Assembly: GCF_036370855.1 (NCBI RefSeq)
Contig: NC_088101.1
Location: 39,292,544-39,356,543, forward strand
Reading direction: 5' to 3'
From: Dromaius novaehollandiae
Taxonomy: Eukaryota > Chordata > Aves > Casuariiformes > Dromaiidae
Length of the DNA: 64,000 bases
Shown here: one piece after another, positions 13,226 through 26,300 of the stretch
Numbering within the stretch: position 1 is the first letter of the stretch
Layout of the letters: every line of letters starts with the position of its first letter
Program-made: the position numbers and the translations under genes
Notes under the pieces: generated by a model
Seen by the model: the letters and a program-made list of their open reading frames with translations, nothing else
What the model was told of the DNA's origin: nothing
Databases searched by the model: none

Positions 13226-13268
13226 CTTCTATCCCTCTGCTGCTCACTATGGCTAGAGGTCCGAGAAG
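13226..13268 (-). CDS. SH3D19: SH3D19 coding exon 2 (43 nt)
   Basis: This is a short internal exon encoding residues 31-45 of the long form (A-SRTSSHSEQQRDR-R, first and last codons shared with neighbours). The acceptor is TTTCAATAG and the donor GAAG|GTATG. Only entry phase 1 makes sense: entry phase 2 meets a TAG within five codons, and phase 1 exits in phase 2, exactly what the next exon needs. The segment is polar and rich in Ser and Arg, probably disordered, with possible phosphorylation sites. Skipping it would shift the frame when exon 1 is used. It is separated from exon 1 by about 49 kb, which leaves room for the alternative first exons listed separately. Confidence 0.8.
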
Positions 13269-16200
13269 CTATTGAAATAAAATAAACAAAATTTTTAAGA
13301 AGTTAAAATATACTATCACAGCAGTAAGATGAGGATAATAGCACATCCCTTACCAAACCACCATAAATGAAACTGAGAGCATACAGCATCGGATCATGAA
13401 TTCCAGATTTTAAGAATGGCCACGTTCAAATAAAAATTATTTGTATTAAATATGAGGGGATGTTTTTAAGGGGTTGAGGGCGCAGCTTCATAATCAGTTT
13501 AAGTCATTCTATACATCTGAGTTACCACCAAAAGAGATGGTCCCATCCCCCTTCTTCTTCTTGCTTGCAATGTGTTCCTGCCTTGCGCATTATGGTGACC
13601 CTAGAGTTGGAACTTCGTTTTTTTTTCATTAGTTACAACAGTCCATCAATGAATACAGAGAAGCGCTAAACACATCCGGCTTTGCTTTTGATAGCTCATT
13701 TCTGAGATATGTTCTTTTATCCCTTTCTTGGGGAGGTAACAAAAAAGACATTTTTGAAAGAAATAAAAGCACTAAGGCACAAAATTCTAAAAACGCTTTC
13801 ACCCTCCTTATGTTAAAAAAAAAAAAAAAAAGAATAGAATGTTCTTCTCTCACATCATATATCATCAGATAAAATTTACCAAAACGTAATCACTTGCAGA
13901 TTAAGAGTCACCAACATTTCTTTCCACTTGTTTTAAGTCACATAAAGTAAATAAATCCTGACCTCTTCTTTTTTCTATTTTTGCCATATTTATATTCAAA
14001 TAATTTTTTTCAATGGCCACATTACTTTTTCATTTTGATTCAGAAAAAAAGGAAATTAGCTGAGGAAGAAATTTTTGAATAGCAAAAGCAATTTAGGAAG
14101 TGGTAGAGTCTTATTGTGCGAAAGCTGACAACTGTGCTGTTCCTGTGCCATCACAGAACCAGAGCGGAAATCGGCAAAGCATACTCGATTTAAGAATCAC
14201 AGAGTGCTGTGTCAGACATACCTCTTCCACGGGGCATTTTTGATGTGCACTATTCATGAGTGCTAGAGGAAAAAAAGAAGGGGTTACAGAAGAGGAAGAG
14301 GAGGTGAAAAAGAAGAAGAACAAACCAAGGCTTCAGAGTGAAAGAAACCATGATCAAATGGGTTAGTCGCACAAGGAGAGCGCGCATGCCAGTGTCTTAG
14401 ACAGACAACTGTAATGTCTATTCACAATATAGTGGCTTAAAAAATTAAAAATTGAAGCAGATTTTATTTCTAGATTCATGCTGATTTTAACAATGGCAGT
14501 TTAGAAGTCTCCCCTGCAACAAGTTAACAGTGAAGAATTCAACTGAATATGGAAAAGTCCACTGCAGAGTTCAATGACGTGCCACCGCAGGTAGGAGGGG
14601 AGGGGAAGTCGCAACTCTTTGAATGCCCTGTTTAGTCTAAAACCATGTTCTGTTTGGGTCTGAGCTTTTTCCTTTCCCAAAACAGAAAAAAAAAGAAAAA
14701 AAAAAGGGGGGGATCTGACCCAGATCCCACGATGCTGGGATGCCACGATTTCGTACTCACACCTCTCCGAGAAGCGTGCTCAGGCATGCTGATCCACCTA
14801 GGAGGCAGCAGGTATGCCAGAAACATCTCCGAGCTTCTGGCATAATCGCATGACTCCTAACCCAGCTCCATAAAAGTCATTTGACAGAAAAAAAACTCCT
14901 ACCTAAATAACACCTCAGCTTCACTTTCTTTTCCACGCACCTTAACACAGCACTGATATTACCCACTCATCTGGGGGCAGAGGGGAAGGGGGACGAAAGC
15001 CAACCTCTTCAAGCCTACTTTTGCAAGAGGATGGAAGAAAGCGTCCATTTGGTAAATGTATTCAGTACAGCTGCTTGGAGTACATGCAAATTACAATGAT
15101 AAGGGCGTTAGAAATAAAAACCAATTAATGAGGGATGTACAACTGAACTGATAAACCTGTCAACTTCTTTCATTTCGTCTTCATTGCTAGATAAATTCTC
15201 CATGCTATTTTGTCCTGTGGGACTTTGAAAGTACTTCTATTTAAGTTATTAATACAAATAAACAAAAAACAAAAAATGTCTAGAAGACCTTCCTCCCTCC
15301 TGGACAGGGGCAGAAAGCTACAGCGGGGTGTACGGATCTCGGGTAACCCATCGAACTCCAAATCCCAAGCAGTGAGGTGAACTCACTGGAAATTAACATC
15401 ACTTAGAATATTTCTAGAGAACTCATTTTACTAGTAGATACAAATATCAAATCTGTCTCTTCAAAAGGGTTAACTCCTAAGCCATCATATACATTTTGAC
15501 ATGGTACCTATTGCTTGAAGAAAAAAATCTTACAGACATCTATAGAATTAAGCTACTTGCATGCATATAAATATTTAATACAAACATTAATTTCTTAAGG
15601 AACTTGACTAAATTCTTCACTCCTTCCCTCCATCAACCCCTCCCTTCTTTTTGCTTTTGCATTTCTGTTACAACCTTAGCAACCTCAAGTATGGCCCTTC
15701 ATGCTTTTAGTGCACCTTTTGTTTCGGAAGCTCTTAAATCTCCACAGAAGGAGCAGAGGTGAAAGCTATTCCATCTCCTGCTCTCAAATACTCCTTGGAG
15801 TTCAACAAATGCTAGGGAAAACAAAATACAAACTGTCTAAATAACCCCTGCCTCCTGCCTTGAACAGCTTTCATTTCTTTACCATTTCAAAGAAATGAAT
15901 TTGAATTAAAAAGTGTATGAGAGAAGACATGAATTTTAAAAATACAGCACACACCTGATTTAAAAACAAACAAAAAAGCCCAGGCATTCTTCTGGCCTTG
16001 TCATGGACTTTTAATACTGTAAGTCTATTCTTCATTCCCTTTATGTTTTCTCAGGAAAAAATTTTACCTCTGGATTTCAAATTTTACTCCCAGATTTCAA
16101 ATTACAACACCTTTAAGATTTAAAAAATTGCTCAGTCAGGGAGGTCAATGGAGATGGTTTCTAGCCCTGAGTTACATACTGATAGCTAAGACAGGTGGCT

Positions 16201-17681
16201 CCTTAACTTCCATACTAAGGAATTCTCCAAGGAGAAGCGCTGGGATTTCCAGCAGCATGTATTTAAAGGTATTTAAGTGAAAGGTAAGCAAAGTAGTTAA
16301 AGCAGGAATAGGAGAGGAAAAACCCAACCCATAAGACTCACGCTTTTTATCCTAGTAACTATGTTGGTCGCGGGAAAGAAAAAAAAAAAAGTCAGATCAA
16401 CCCATAATATTTTCACTAGAAATACTTACTTCCACTAGTGTCAAGGAAGCATCCAAATGTGTTTAATCTAGTACAGTAGTATTTAATACCTCATCTGTTA
16501 TCCTAAGGAAAGGATCAATGGTAATACTGTAAATAAAGAACAAATCAGTAACCTATCTTTCTTACAAGTACTACCTACTGGGCTTTATCCAATTGTTTTT
16601 GGATGCATAGTGGCAAAGGGTATTCCATTTGTGCTATATATGTAAGTTCTGGAATGTTTTTCTTCACCTATTTCTCCTCTGGGTAGTATTTTTGCAAGGG
16701 TAATTAATATTTTCCTTCACATTTGAAACACACACAGACTATGGGGCAGGAGGCATTTTAAGCTAAGAGGTCAATATGCTAGTATAGGTACGTTTTATAG
16801 TAGCTATTATACCACAGATTTGCAAGTTACTGTGATATAAAAGAGCTGGTGGCAACAGAAGTCTGATGTGCATTTTAGAGTCTTTTGAAGAGAGTTTGGC
16901 CTGGAATTTGTAGTCTTTTAGGCAACACAGAGGCAACTACAAAATCTGTTCACGGACCTGCTCAGAGGTACCATCCTGCTGTGAGCACTGAGTGCTTCCA
17001 CAATATAAACACTGCATAATCCTTTTTATAGTCCCATTAGCAAATCCATATGAAACACTGAACAGCTTTGTCACTGTAGACTCACTGTTTTAAAAGCAAG
17101 TTTCTTTTCCCAAAGATTGGAATCTTAACCTCAAATAGCCCAAACCTTGTGGGAGATCAAGCTTCACATCTTCCTGATGATTTTATCATTCTCTCTCCTA
17201 GCAGCTGTAAATAAACATGGTCCTGCAATTAACTATTTCAGTTAATTTATATTAACTATTATCAATAGTTTTAAAGTAATAATATTACTTTTTGCAACAA
17301 GGATATGTGCTAATGTTTAAAAATACAGCTTCATTCAATGCTTTTTCAACACTGGGCTGGATATTTCTACCATCAGTCCCATAAAATGTGCAGACTATTA
17401 GACTGAGAAGTTATTCTTCTCACTGTTTATATGCTTTGGAATAAAGATAATTCATTATAGTACCTAAGAGAGAGCCTCTAGAGCAGGCAAACTGAAAGAA
17501 TAAAACATGATTTCTGCTCTTTTCCTTACCTACAAAGTAATACACCAGAAGAGCTGATAGAAAGGGTCCAGGTAAGAGGTCTGTCTTTGCAATACTGAAT
17601 GTGTCATATGTCTGCAGAGATACCTTCTTCAGGGAAAGCTAAATTGATACGGTACCCCTCAGGCCAAAACCAAAAATAAAC

Positions 17682-17704
17682 AAAAAAAAAAAAAAAAAAA
17701 AAAA
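17682..17704. repeat. Poly(A) tract, 23 nt
   Basis: An A homopolymer preceded by A-rich sequence (CCAAAAATAAAC); no element was recognised 5' of it. Confidence 0.95.
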
Positions 17705-18020
17705 CAGCCAGGACCTAACTGGACAATTTACGCAGAAGTGGCAGAAGCAGAGTTTCAAACAAACGAAATTTTCCTAGAACTCTGGAAAAAGCAGAGCTGA
17801 AGCTTTTCTCCTGAACTATTTCTTGGCACAAGGGGGAGGTCTTGCTCCTTTTTCTCTTAGTTCTGCTTCCAGGCACCTCAGGCAACTAGGAGGGTTGCCT
17901 GACACTATAGCTAGGCTGATTTAATTAACGCTCGGATGTCGCTAAAAGGGAATGCGCCACCCAATCCTCCTTCCAACCACTGACTTCTGTCCCCTCTCTT
18001 GAACCAGCATTAGCACTCAC

Positions 18021-18183
18021 CTGACCCCACAGTCAGCCAGTTGAGTGTTAAATACTTATAAAATGAACCACTTCCTGTGAGGTTAGGTTTTGGCCGTTTT
18101 ATCTCCCTGAACCTGCTCCCCTTGGGTTGGGACCACCAGCAGCACAGAGGAGGGAACGTGCCACTCTCCACAGCAGCCTCCAT
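18021..18183 (-). CDS. SH3D19: Candidate alternative first coding exon of SH3D19 (MEAAVESG...)
   Basis: On the minus strand, an ATG at 18183-18181 in strong context (G at -3, G at +4) opens 54 codons, beginning MEAAVESGTFPPLCCWW and ending LTVGS, then one base before a perfect donor (GTCAG|GTGAGT). Exit phase 1 fits exon 2 and would give LTVGS-A-SRTSS. The region just upstream (18290-18440) is CpG-denser than its surroundings. TTTATAATAA at 18215-18206 resembles a TATA box but sits too close to this ATG to be its promoter unless initiation is at the ATG itself. The frame is also open further 5' to 18354. I recognise no domain. Placed only 4.8 kb from exon 2, it could drive a shorter transcription unit. 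Confidence 0.35.
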
Positions 18184-18774
18184 TTCCTGCCTCTCGCTGC
18201 TGTTGTTATTATAAAGTCTGCGTAACTCCACCCTAAGAGCAAGCCTGCCACTTCGCACAAATGAGGCAGCAATGATTAATGAAGACAGCTGCCTCCTTGC
18301 CTCGCCTCTCCTCGGGCTGCCCGGTGCGTGCTGCCTCTGCAGCCCTCCCTGCACCGTGCCAGCCCCAGGGTCCGTGCGGCCGGGCAGAGAACGAGGTCAC
18401 CCGGCTGAGCTGGCTGGGGAAAAACCGGGAGCCAGAAGAACCCAGGAAACCCGCAAGCAAAACAAAACAAAAATGAAAAACAAACAAAACCCCTGGCCAA
18501 AAACGGCTGCAAAACTGCCAAATGGGAAGCCACAGCCTCAGAGCATGTACTGTGGTCTCCAAGACAAGCTCTTACACATCCCTCAGCCACATATTTGCTT
18601 AGGATAGAATGAGAATGGAACAAACTTGCAGCCTCTTCCAGCATTTTATGGCAGCAGATTTGCTTCTGCAGCCGTGTTCCTTAATGCCACCTGACAGTGG
18701 AAAACAGCGCAAACACCATTCCCCCTTGGCTCGCCACTGTAGCATTTGGCTTGCCTCTTTTTTCCTTCCTTTGG

Positions 18775-18855
18775 CATCAGTGTGCATGATGCCCTCCCTT
18801 AAGTCAATGGAAATAGTTCCACTGATTTCAGTGGGGGCTGGATTTAGTGGTGTGT
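18775..18855 (+). repeat. Possible ancient amniote interspersed repeat
   Basis: AAGTCAATGGAAATAGTTCC followed by ACTGATTTCAGTGGGGGCTGG resembles a short motif dispersed widely in reptile and bird genomes. The internal partial inverted symmetry (CCACTGATTTCAGTGG) is visible. I cannot assign a family. Confidence 0.35.
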
Positions 18856-20356
18856 CCTCTGCTGAGACCTTCATTAAAAATTCAGGGGCACATTTTGAAG
18901 AGTTTAGACTAGAAAATGACTCACAAGCACATGCCATCACATGCTTGTTTTCTTCAGACATCTTGGGCTGACTTTTCTCCAGACAGTATGTCTTGGTGAG
19001 ATCTTATACTGCACAGCTTAGTTTCCTATACACATTAAGCATTTTCTGAAATTCTTCTCTATGGTGCATACTGTATTACTGTTCAGAGCAGCCATCAGGG
19101 TGGAGGCCTCATGTCAGCATGCCATAGATACAGTCGTCTCTTAATGCAAGCCATTAGAGCACTTACACTGCCATGGACAGAGAAGAAGAAAATGAGGGAA
19201 AGGGTTACCTTTTAATGTGACATCTTCAGTCTTACTTCATAACGTACCTTTTCTTTTTTTTTTTTTTTTGTCTGAGGAAGAGGAATTCTGCTGAGCTGTC
19301 AAGCAATTGAAACTAGATGACACCACCTTTCTATCCAGAGTTGTAGTCAGGGTGCCAGAAATGAAAACAGTCTATCTTCCTCTTCGGTCACAAGAGAGGG
19401 AGAGACCTAACAGTACTAAATAGTTTTAAGCATCGTCCACAGGTTGGAAAGCTGAAACCCTGCAGACACCTATCACATGTCTTGAAAATGAGAGTTAAAT
19501 ATCCCACAGAAGATGTGATTAAGAAATAAAAGTAGATTTTTAACTCTATTAAGGAAATATATTTTTCCAGAAAATACCATACTTTCTTCAGATTAATGGC
19601 AAGGAGAGCTAGGAATTTTTCAGGGTCCACTTTCAATTTGGATCTCTCCATAGGTATGGTTACTGGTATACATAAAGCTATGGTCTCATGTACTCTGTCT
19701 CAATATATGTAGGGAGTTTTCTTCCAGCTTATCATCTGAATAATTCACATGGTATTTATATTTTCTCAGTTATTCACATACTAATATTATTACATATAAT
19801 ATTAGTATAACATCCATGAGCCAGGGCTTCTTGACTAGATACATTTTTTATCTGATTGTGCCTCAAAACAAGGTATCACTTGTGACTATTTTTTCAAAAA
19901 CATATGTATCAATTGTTTAATGATCTTTTAGACAGTTTCCCAGTTAGACCAAAGACTGGGGCGGAGGCAGCCTAGGATCAGTTCCTGACTCCACCATAAA
20001 AGGCCTTCTATGGTCTGGTGCTGTTTTCCAGTTTCCTATGTATGGCAGCAACAGCACAGATAAAGCTCTGCATTTTAACTACAGCATCATGCAGACTTGC
20101 TCTGAATAAAGCTTTCATGATCTGCTTCGACTACCTCCAACCCAATCCATGCTAATAAGCCCCAGGTCCAGGAGAAACAGATCAGCTGCACATACACTAA
20201 TGTCTTTTTCTCCACAGCAAAATCCTCAGAGTTGTTTTATTAGTGTGAAATTGAAAACATGGACAGAAATGAAATAAAAATGAAAGGGGAACAAAGGAAG
20301 AGCATACTTTGGAGGATGCAGATGAAGAAAGTCTCTGCCTGGAAATACCATGATTA

Positions 20357-20372
20357 GGGAGAGAGAGAGAGG
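20357..20372. repeat. (GA)n dinucleotide repeat
   Basis: A short GA run flanked by GGAAG-rich sequence. Confidence 0.9.
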
Positions 20373-23300
20373 CGATAAACAATAAAATCAGGGAAGAAGG
20401 GATTGGTCTTTCATTCAAGGTTTATGAACAATTTTTTATTTTCCAAAATGAGTCCAGTGCATGAATCTAATTCTGTCCCCAGTAAAGCCAGTGAACAGTT
20501 GCTGGAGATTTCTGAAATGAACAAGCTTCTGCTTTACCAAGTGAACTAAAACTGAGTGTGTGCAATCCAGGGCCAGAGATGTTCACTTCAGTACTAGTGC
20601 ACAAGTAAGAAAATGTTAGTAACTGGCAGGAAGGAACAGCCCATCAGCAAAAAAAAAAAAAATGGAAAGCAAACAAAAAAGAGTTACAGTCCCAAAAAAG
20701 CCTGTCAGCTACTATCTTTTCACATACAAAGTTAACCAGTTCATCTAAAAATTAAGATGGAACAATCTTACAATACCATGATTCTCAAGAAGTAGAGGAA
20801 AAAAAACAGACTTACATCTCTTGATTGCTGCTCTTATGGATGACAAAGGTCCTTGGCTTAAAGAAAAAAAAAATTACAATGAGGTTAATGTCTCAAAGAG
20901 AAAACAGCTAAGTAACATCATGCAGAGATCCCCTACACACTGTACGGTGCTTGCCAAGTTCATTTTTCCCCAAGGTTATCTTACAGAAACTTGTGCAAAA
21001 CTCCTGGAGCATACGACCACACTCAGTCCCTTCTAATGAAAACCAGGACACAGCTTTCCTTCCATCTTTGCAAACGTGGAAAGCTAACTTTACTAACCAC
21101 TTGTTCTCTGGACTGGGTGTTGAACTTCACATTCTGCCTCACTCAAATGGAAAACCAGGAGAAGAGCCCTTGTGCCTGTGCATATTCTCACGTTATTTAG
21201 CATCTAATGACTTAACATTCTTGTAAATTTACAAAACTTACACAGTCCAGGAAAAACCGACACCCTCTTTGCTAAGTATTTTTAACAATTACTTAACAAG
21301 CGATCTTCACTGTCAGTTGGGGTTGCGTTTTGCAGTAATAACTTGGTGGGTGGGGCTAGGCAGGAAGACAACGCGACCCAAAATTTGTTGATACACAAGG
21401 ACAGAAAAATGTTTCCTTTTGCCAAATCATCTGTTTTCTTGGTAAAACCAAGGCACTTTCTGATGCTGCTTCTCTGAAGGTCTTATTTAACCCAGACACA
21501 GAAGCCCTTACTATTTTTTGCAGGTAAAAACCAAAAGTAACTTGAGATAACTGATGTCAAAAAGCATGAGCATGATATTAATAACCTGCCACATATATAA
21601 AGCTACAGAGGAGTCAGAAAAAAACAACCAAAACTGCTTCAGAAAAGGACTTTTTTTTAAGCACAACAGAGAGAGCATACTTGTTGGTGGGAAGTCTTTG
21701 AAAGCGCCGAATAATCTTTTTTAAGACTGAAAATAAACAGACCGTATCTGGTTCAAATTAATACAGTGTCTTTAACACAAGACAAAGACACACTACTCGA
21801 GCCTCCTCCAGAAAGCCTCCGCCGCAGCGCTCGCTGGCGGCAGGGACGGCAGGAGAGTGAGGGCACGAGCCTTTTGACACCAGTCTCGCTATGCCCGCAG
21901 CGGGCAGTTTATCCGTCAGCCCCGTTGGGCTCCACGAGCACTTCCGCGGCGATGGCTGATGACTGCAGCTACACCAGTGGGTGAAGAACAGGGTATCTGG
22001 AGGAGAGGGAAAAAAAAGACGGCAAGAGCCACAGTTCAAGAGAGTGTGGATGAGAACGTCCTCCCTCCGCAGCCTTTCTGGAAACTGCTGAGGACCAGAG
22101 ATGAACGTTGCCCTCGCTGAGCTGTTTTCTGAAATAGTTTGGCTGGTCCAGGATAAACAATGCCTATTTGTCTGGTTTCAGAAACAGCTCAGAAGTGGCT
22201 TGGCCCCTGTCCACACAGCTAGCGAAACTGCATTGGAAAACATTGCTATCAGTCATATTCCACTGTGCATTCTCAGCAGAAAAGGAGTCTCATTTTCCTT
22301 CCAAATGTCCTATCCTAATACAGCCTTATCTTTAAAAAACACTTATAGTTGTACGTTTTTCCCCAAGGCACCTCATATTCCTTTTTTTCTTCCTTATAAC
22401 TAAAGTCTACTCCTTTTGGATGTTCACTTTTTAAGCTTTCTCCTTCTTTGATTGCTGTAAATAACGACAATATTTAGGGTTTTAATAAAAAGAATATATA
22501 TTTTAATTATATTTAGTACCAGACAGAAAGGAGAGTAAAGTCTGGCAACACAAATAGGAAATCTTCTGGAACAGCAAATACTTTCTATATTCAAAATTCA
22601 GGATTGACTTAAGTTTTACAGTAGGAAAGTAGGAAATCTATAAGATATGCATACTCAAGAACCCATAAGAATCAAATGGAACAGGTCAGCTCTTTCTCCA
22701 ATGGGCAAGATCGCTTCCAACCATTGCAATTTGCCTCAGAATATGATGCATCAGATATGAGCAGGTATTTTTGGCCAGAAATCACAGGAGTCATCATACA
22801 CACACAAGTTAAAGTTTTCCATACAAGATGAGGGACCAAAAGGTGCAGAAAAGATTTTAAAATCAAAGGGCATGCATACGCACACACACACAAAATCCTT
22901 CATGAAACCAACCTGGTGAAGTTGAAGTACCGATATACCAAGAGCAAGGCCATTCAAGCATGCAGCTACCGGTATAATTGAGAACCCAGGACAACATCGT
23001 TCTGTTACAAAATTTATGATCTCACAGGCAAAATAAGTTGTTATCAGATAGCGTTTTTTTTCCCTACTTTCCATTAACAGGTCACCATCAACACCCTTCC
23101 TCTCTTCTGGCAAAGCACTGCTCTTCCTACCCCCAAGAGAGTTCGATTCACATTTAACATACAATTATTGTTATGTATTACTTAAGCCTTTTTAAAAGAA
23201 GGAAATGGGAGTGAATTTAGAATTTCTTTTTTTGTCGTGAAACCCTGGAAGGGAAGTGCAGATTCCATAACTTTATCACCCACTAACCCCCAGGAATTTA

Positions 23301-26300
23301 AAAGCAATGCTGTTGTCAGGGCAGACTGTGATTCTGCCCACACCAGAGCCGACCCCTTCCTGCTCCACAGGCAATGATTTCTGGCCTCTTTTCCTGTCTT
23401 GCGAAAAGAGAAGGGATAAGGTTGCCCACATCCTCCTCTGCCCCCCACTTCATGGCCACCTTTCTCTCAAGCCCTCCAAATAATTCACATAACCCCATCC
23501 AATTTGATCCTCCTACAGCTGCAGCAATAATCCTGCTATACAGAGCTGCCGCCTCTTTCCCACCTCCTCCTCCTCCAGGCCGTAAGGCAGAGCAGCGAAC
23601 AAACGAGAGCACGTACAAAAACCCCACAAACACACACGGCGAGGAAAAAGGGAGCGGGAAGAAGCTGAATCTGCATGGGATCTCTGATCCTGTTCCCAGC
23701 GCGACTCCCAACCAGCCACACAGGCACAAGCGAGGGGACGGCGCGACGGCACACAGCCGGCGGGGCGAGGGCCAGGGGCTCCTGCGCTCCCCCACAACGT
23801 GCACGAGCACAGCTACAAACTCAAATTGCTGGAAGAAAACAGAACAGACGGCAGGAAGTTTAACGGCATTAAAGACGCTGATAAATATTAGCTCAAACAC
23901 CATCCCAGCCATCCCTAATGCGGAATAAGTAAAGATGCAAATCGTTCATACGTGCCTGCTGCTAGGTACCACGCAGGCGTGCACAACTGGAGCAATCCCC
24001 TGACATCTGCAGATCTGCCCTACCTCCCTCACTGCTAGCTTAAAGCACAAACTCTGTAACGTTTCCGGCTAAGGCAGCAGGTTTTTCATGAGTTATCGCC
24101 TCCCAGCCCCTCAACAGGGGGAACTAACTCATCTCTGTCAGGCTCTCTGCCAGCTGACCAAGGGGGCTCACCAGGTTCAGAAGGGATCTGTGACCTGCCC
24201 TGAAAGCAGCGGGGTCCTTCAAGCAGGCAGTAATACGAGAAGGGTCCCATGGGTCACCCTTTCCAAAAGGAAAAACCCTGGAGTGGTTTGTTTGAAGATG
24301 TTAAACACCCACTCACTCTCCCTCGCAGGCTTTGTTTTGGATTTCAAGCACAGATTTTCTAAACATAAACACTTGAGGAAAACGCTTCGGAAAGTGCTTT
24401 TTAAGCCTATGCACTGGGAAATAAAATTGTGGCAAAGAGCTGTGAACTGCTGCGTGGAGCAAGGGCAATCACTGCCTCTAAAACACGGCCTCTCCCTCCT
24501 TAGGGGCTCTGCCCAAATACTATTCCATGCACTGAGCACTGTTATCTCTTCCAAAGCAGTTTCACTGTAGCTACAGTATTACTCAGAGGCTACTCCCGAC
24601 CCAAGAGAGCAACCACGTGAGCACCGCTCACCTGCACAGTCCCGCACAGTAAATGAAAGCAGGTGCTGTTCAAGTGAAATAAAGCTGAACTCACAAAGCC
24701 ATCTCCTGGTGAGCACACGGGGATTCGCGTGGGCCTGGAGCGGGACGGCACCCAAGTCAGAGGTACCCACGCGGAGAGGCTGGGAGGTTCGGGACTACCT
24801 TTTCGTCCACACGTCTGAGCACATACTGAAGCATCTGCTGCAAAGTCTCAGAAATTTACCCATCGTGTCATGTTACATGGAGCTTTTCTTAAAGCATCAG
24901 TCCTTAGGATCACAGCCCTGTGTCTAAGCTTTTTAATGTATCTCTAATTGTGACAGTTACTGATTTTGTCTTACGCAAACAGCCTAAACAAAAAAAAAAA
25001 GTTAAATGCTGCTATTTTTTAAAAATTTTGTGACTTTTTAGAATGTGAGCCAAGAATTTTAAATAGCTACTGTTGACACTACTGTGAGGAAAAATACTCA
25101 TTTAATAAAAGGCATGACATATTTCTCTCAGTTACTTTAGAAATCTTGCCATCTTTATAAAAGTCAATAGACTACAGTGCAGTATTTTTACAACTTATTA
25201 GAAAACCATTAATATTATTTAGAAAACATCATGCCAAACACAAAGTGTTTAAAATGTCATCTAAATGATTTCATGGCAGACTGAATTACAAAAAAATTTA
25301 GCAATTTTAAAGTTAATTTAAGGGTGGTGCAAAAGATCAGATTTACCATCATCCAGGTAACAGACCTATTAGTTCTACCGAAAAGCCTTCAAACTTAAGG
25401 ACAGACGAGGCAGCTATGCCATCTTCATGGTGTGGATGCAGTAGACAGAGTTGTATCAATCCTGTGGATTAAGTGAAGCTACACTGAAAAAACAGATTAA
25501 TGCACAATGATCAGTCTCTTCAATGGCTCAGCTGCAGAGGTCTTTCAGGCCTGTCAGTGCTCTAATGCACAAATACTATGCACAAATTGGATTAAGTGAT
25601 GCAGCAACTCAAGATGCAGTGTCCCTATCAGGGCAAGACAAACTGACGCTATGCAGCTGGTAGTTCCACCTTCCCACACTCACCATTTCCAGCAGCTCCC
25701 TTGTGCTGGTGCTGACATGGTCACCGGTCACCTGGATCAGCCACCTAATTTTGATAACAACAAACAACCTTGTCCCCAAATGTCCCGGTTAATTTTCAGC
25801 CAGACAGGCTGTCTGGTCCAGGCAGCTGCAGAGCCACACGAGCACGAGGGTGACGTGAGAGAAGCAGCAGGAACGGGCAGCCAGAGATGCCAGCAACTGT
25901 CCTTGCGGGAAGCAGCACAGTCTCCACTCACAAAAACAAACCTTGAGTCTGTGGCTCACTTCTAATAAGAAGTTAATCCGACAGCACATCACCAGATCTT
26001 GGCTATGCCTCAGGTTGGCTGTTCTTCTCACCCTTCAGCATGAGTTGATTCCCCGTTTTATTTTTTTCTGCTGATGTTGGTTGTCCAGATTGGCTCACTG
26101 TGAGATCAGACAAGCACCAGAAAAAAGCAGCTGGCAGCAGCCTGGCACCACAGCGGCCTCTCTGCAACACTGAGACGTACCCTCACAGGCCCCGCTGAAC
26201 AGTGGGGTATTGTCAGAGCCCTGCCTGTGCTGAAGGCTAACAGAGCCAGTCACCTCGGAAATCGCAGCAGCACAGATCTGGTTATCTAGGAAATCAGATT

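Noticed and set aside
19960..20060. Possible second MIR-like fragment (CAGTTCCTGACTCCACC ... TTTTCCAGTTTCCT)
   Set aside because: Only loose similarity, and the diagnostic ATCTGTAAAATG core is missing.
24088..24570. Plus-strand ATG open frame of 160 codons
   Set aside because: No recognisable domain, no splice or promoter context, and the CpG-poor intronic composition gives no sign of coding constraint.
24579..24770. Minus-strand open frame ending in a strong donor (GTGCAG|GTGAGC near 24.63 kb)
   Set aside because: The exit phase suits SH3D19 exon 2, but no in-frame ATG precedes the donor and no convincing acceptor defines a coding exon.
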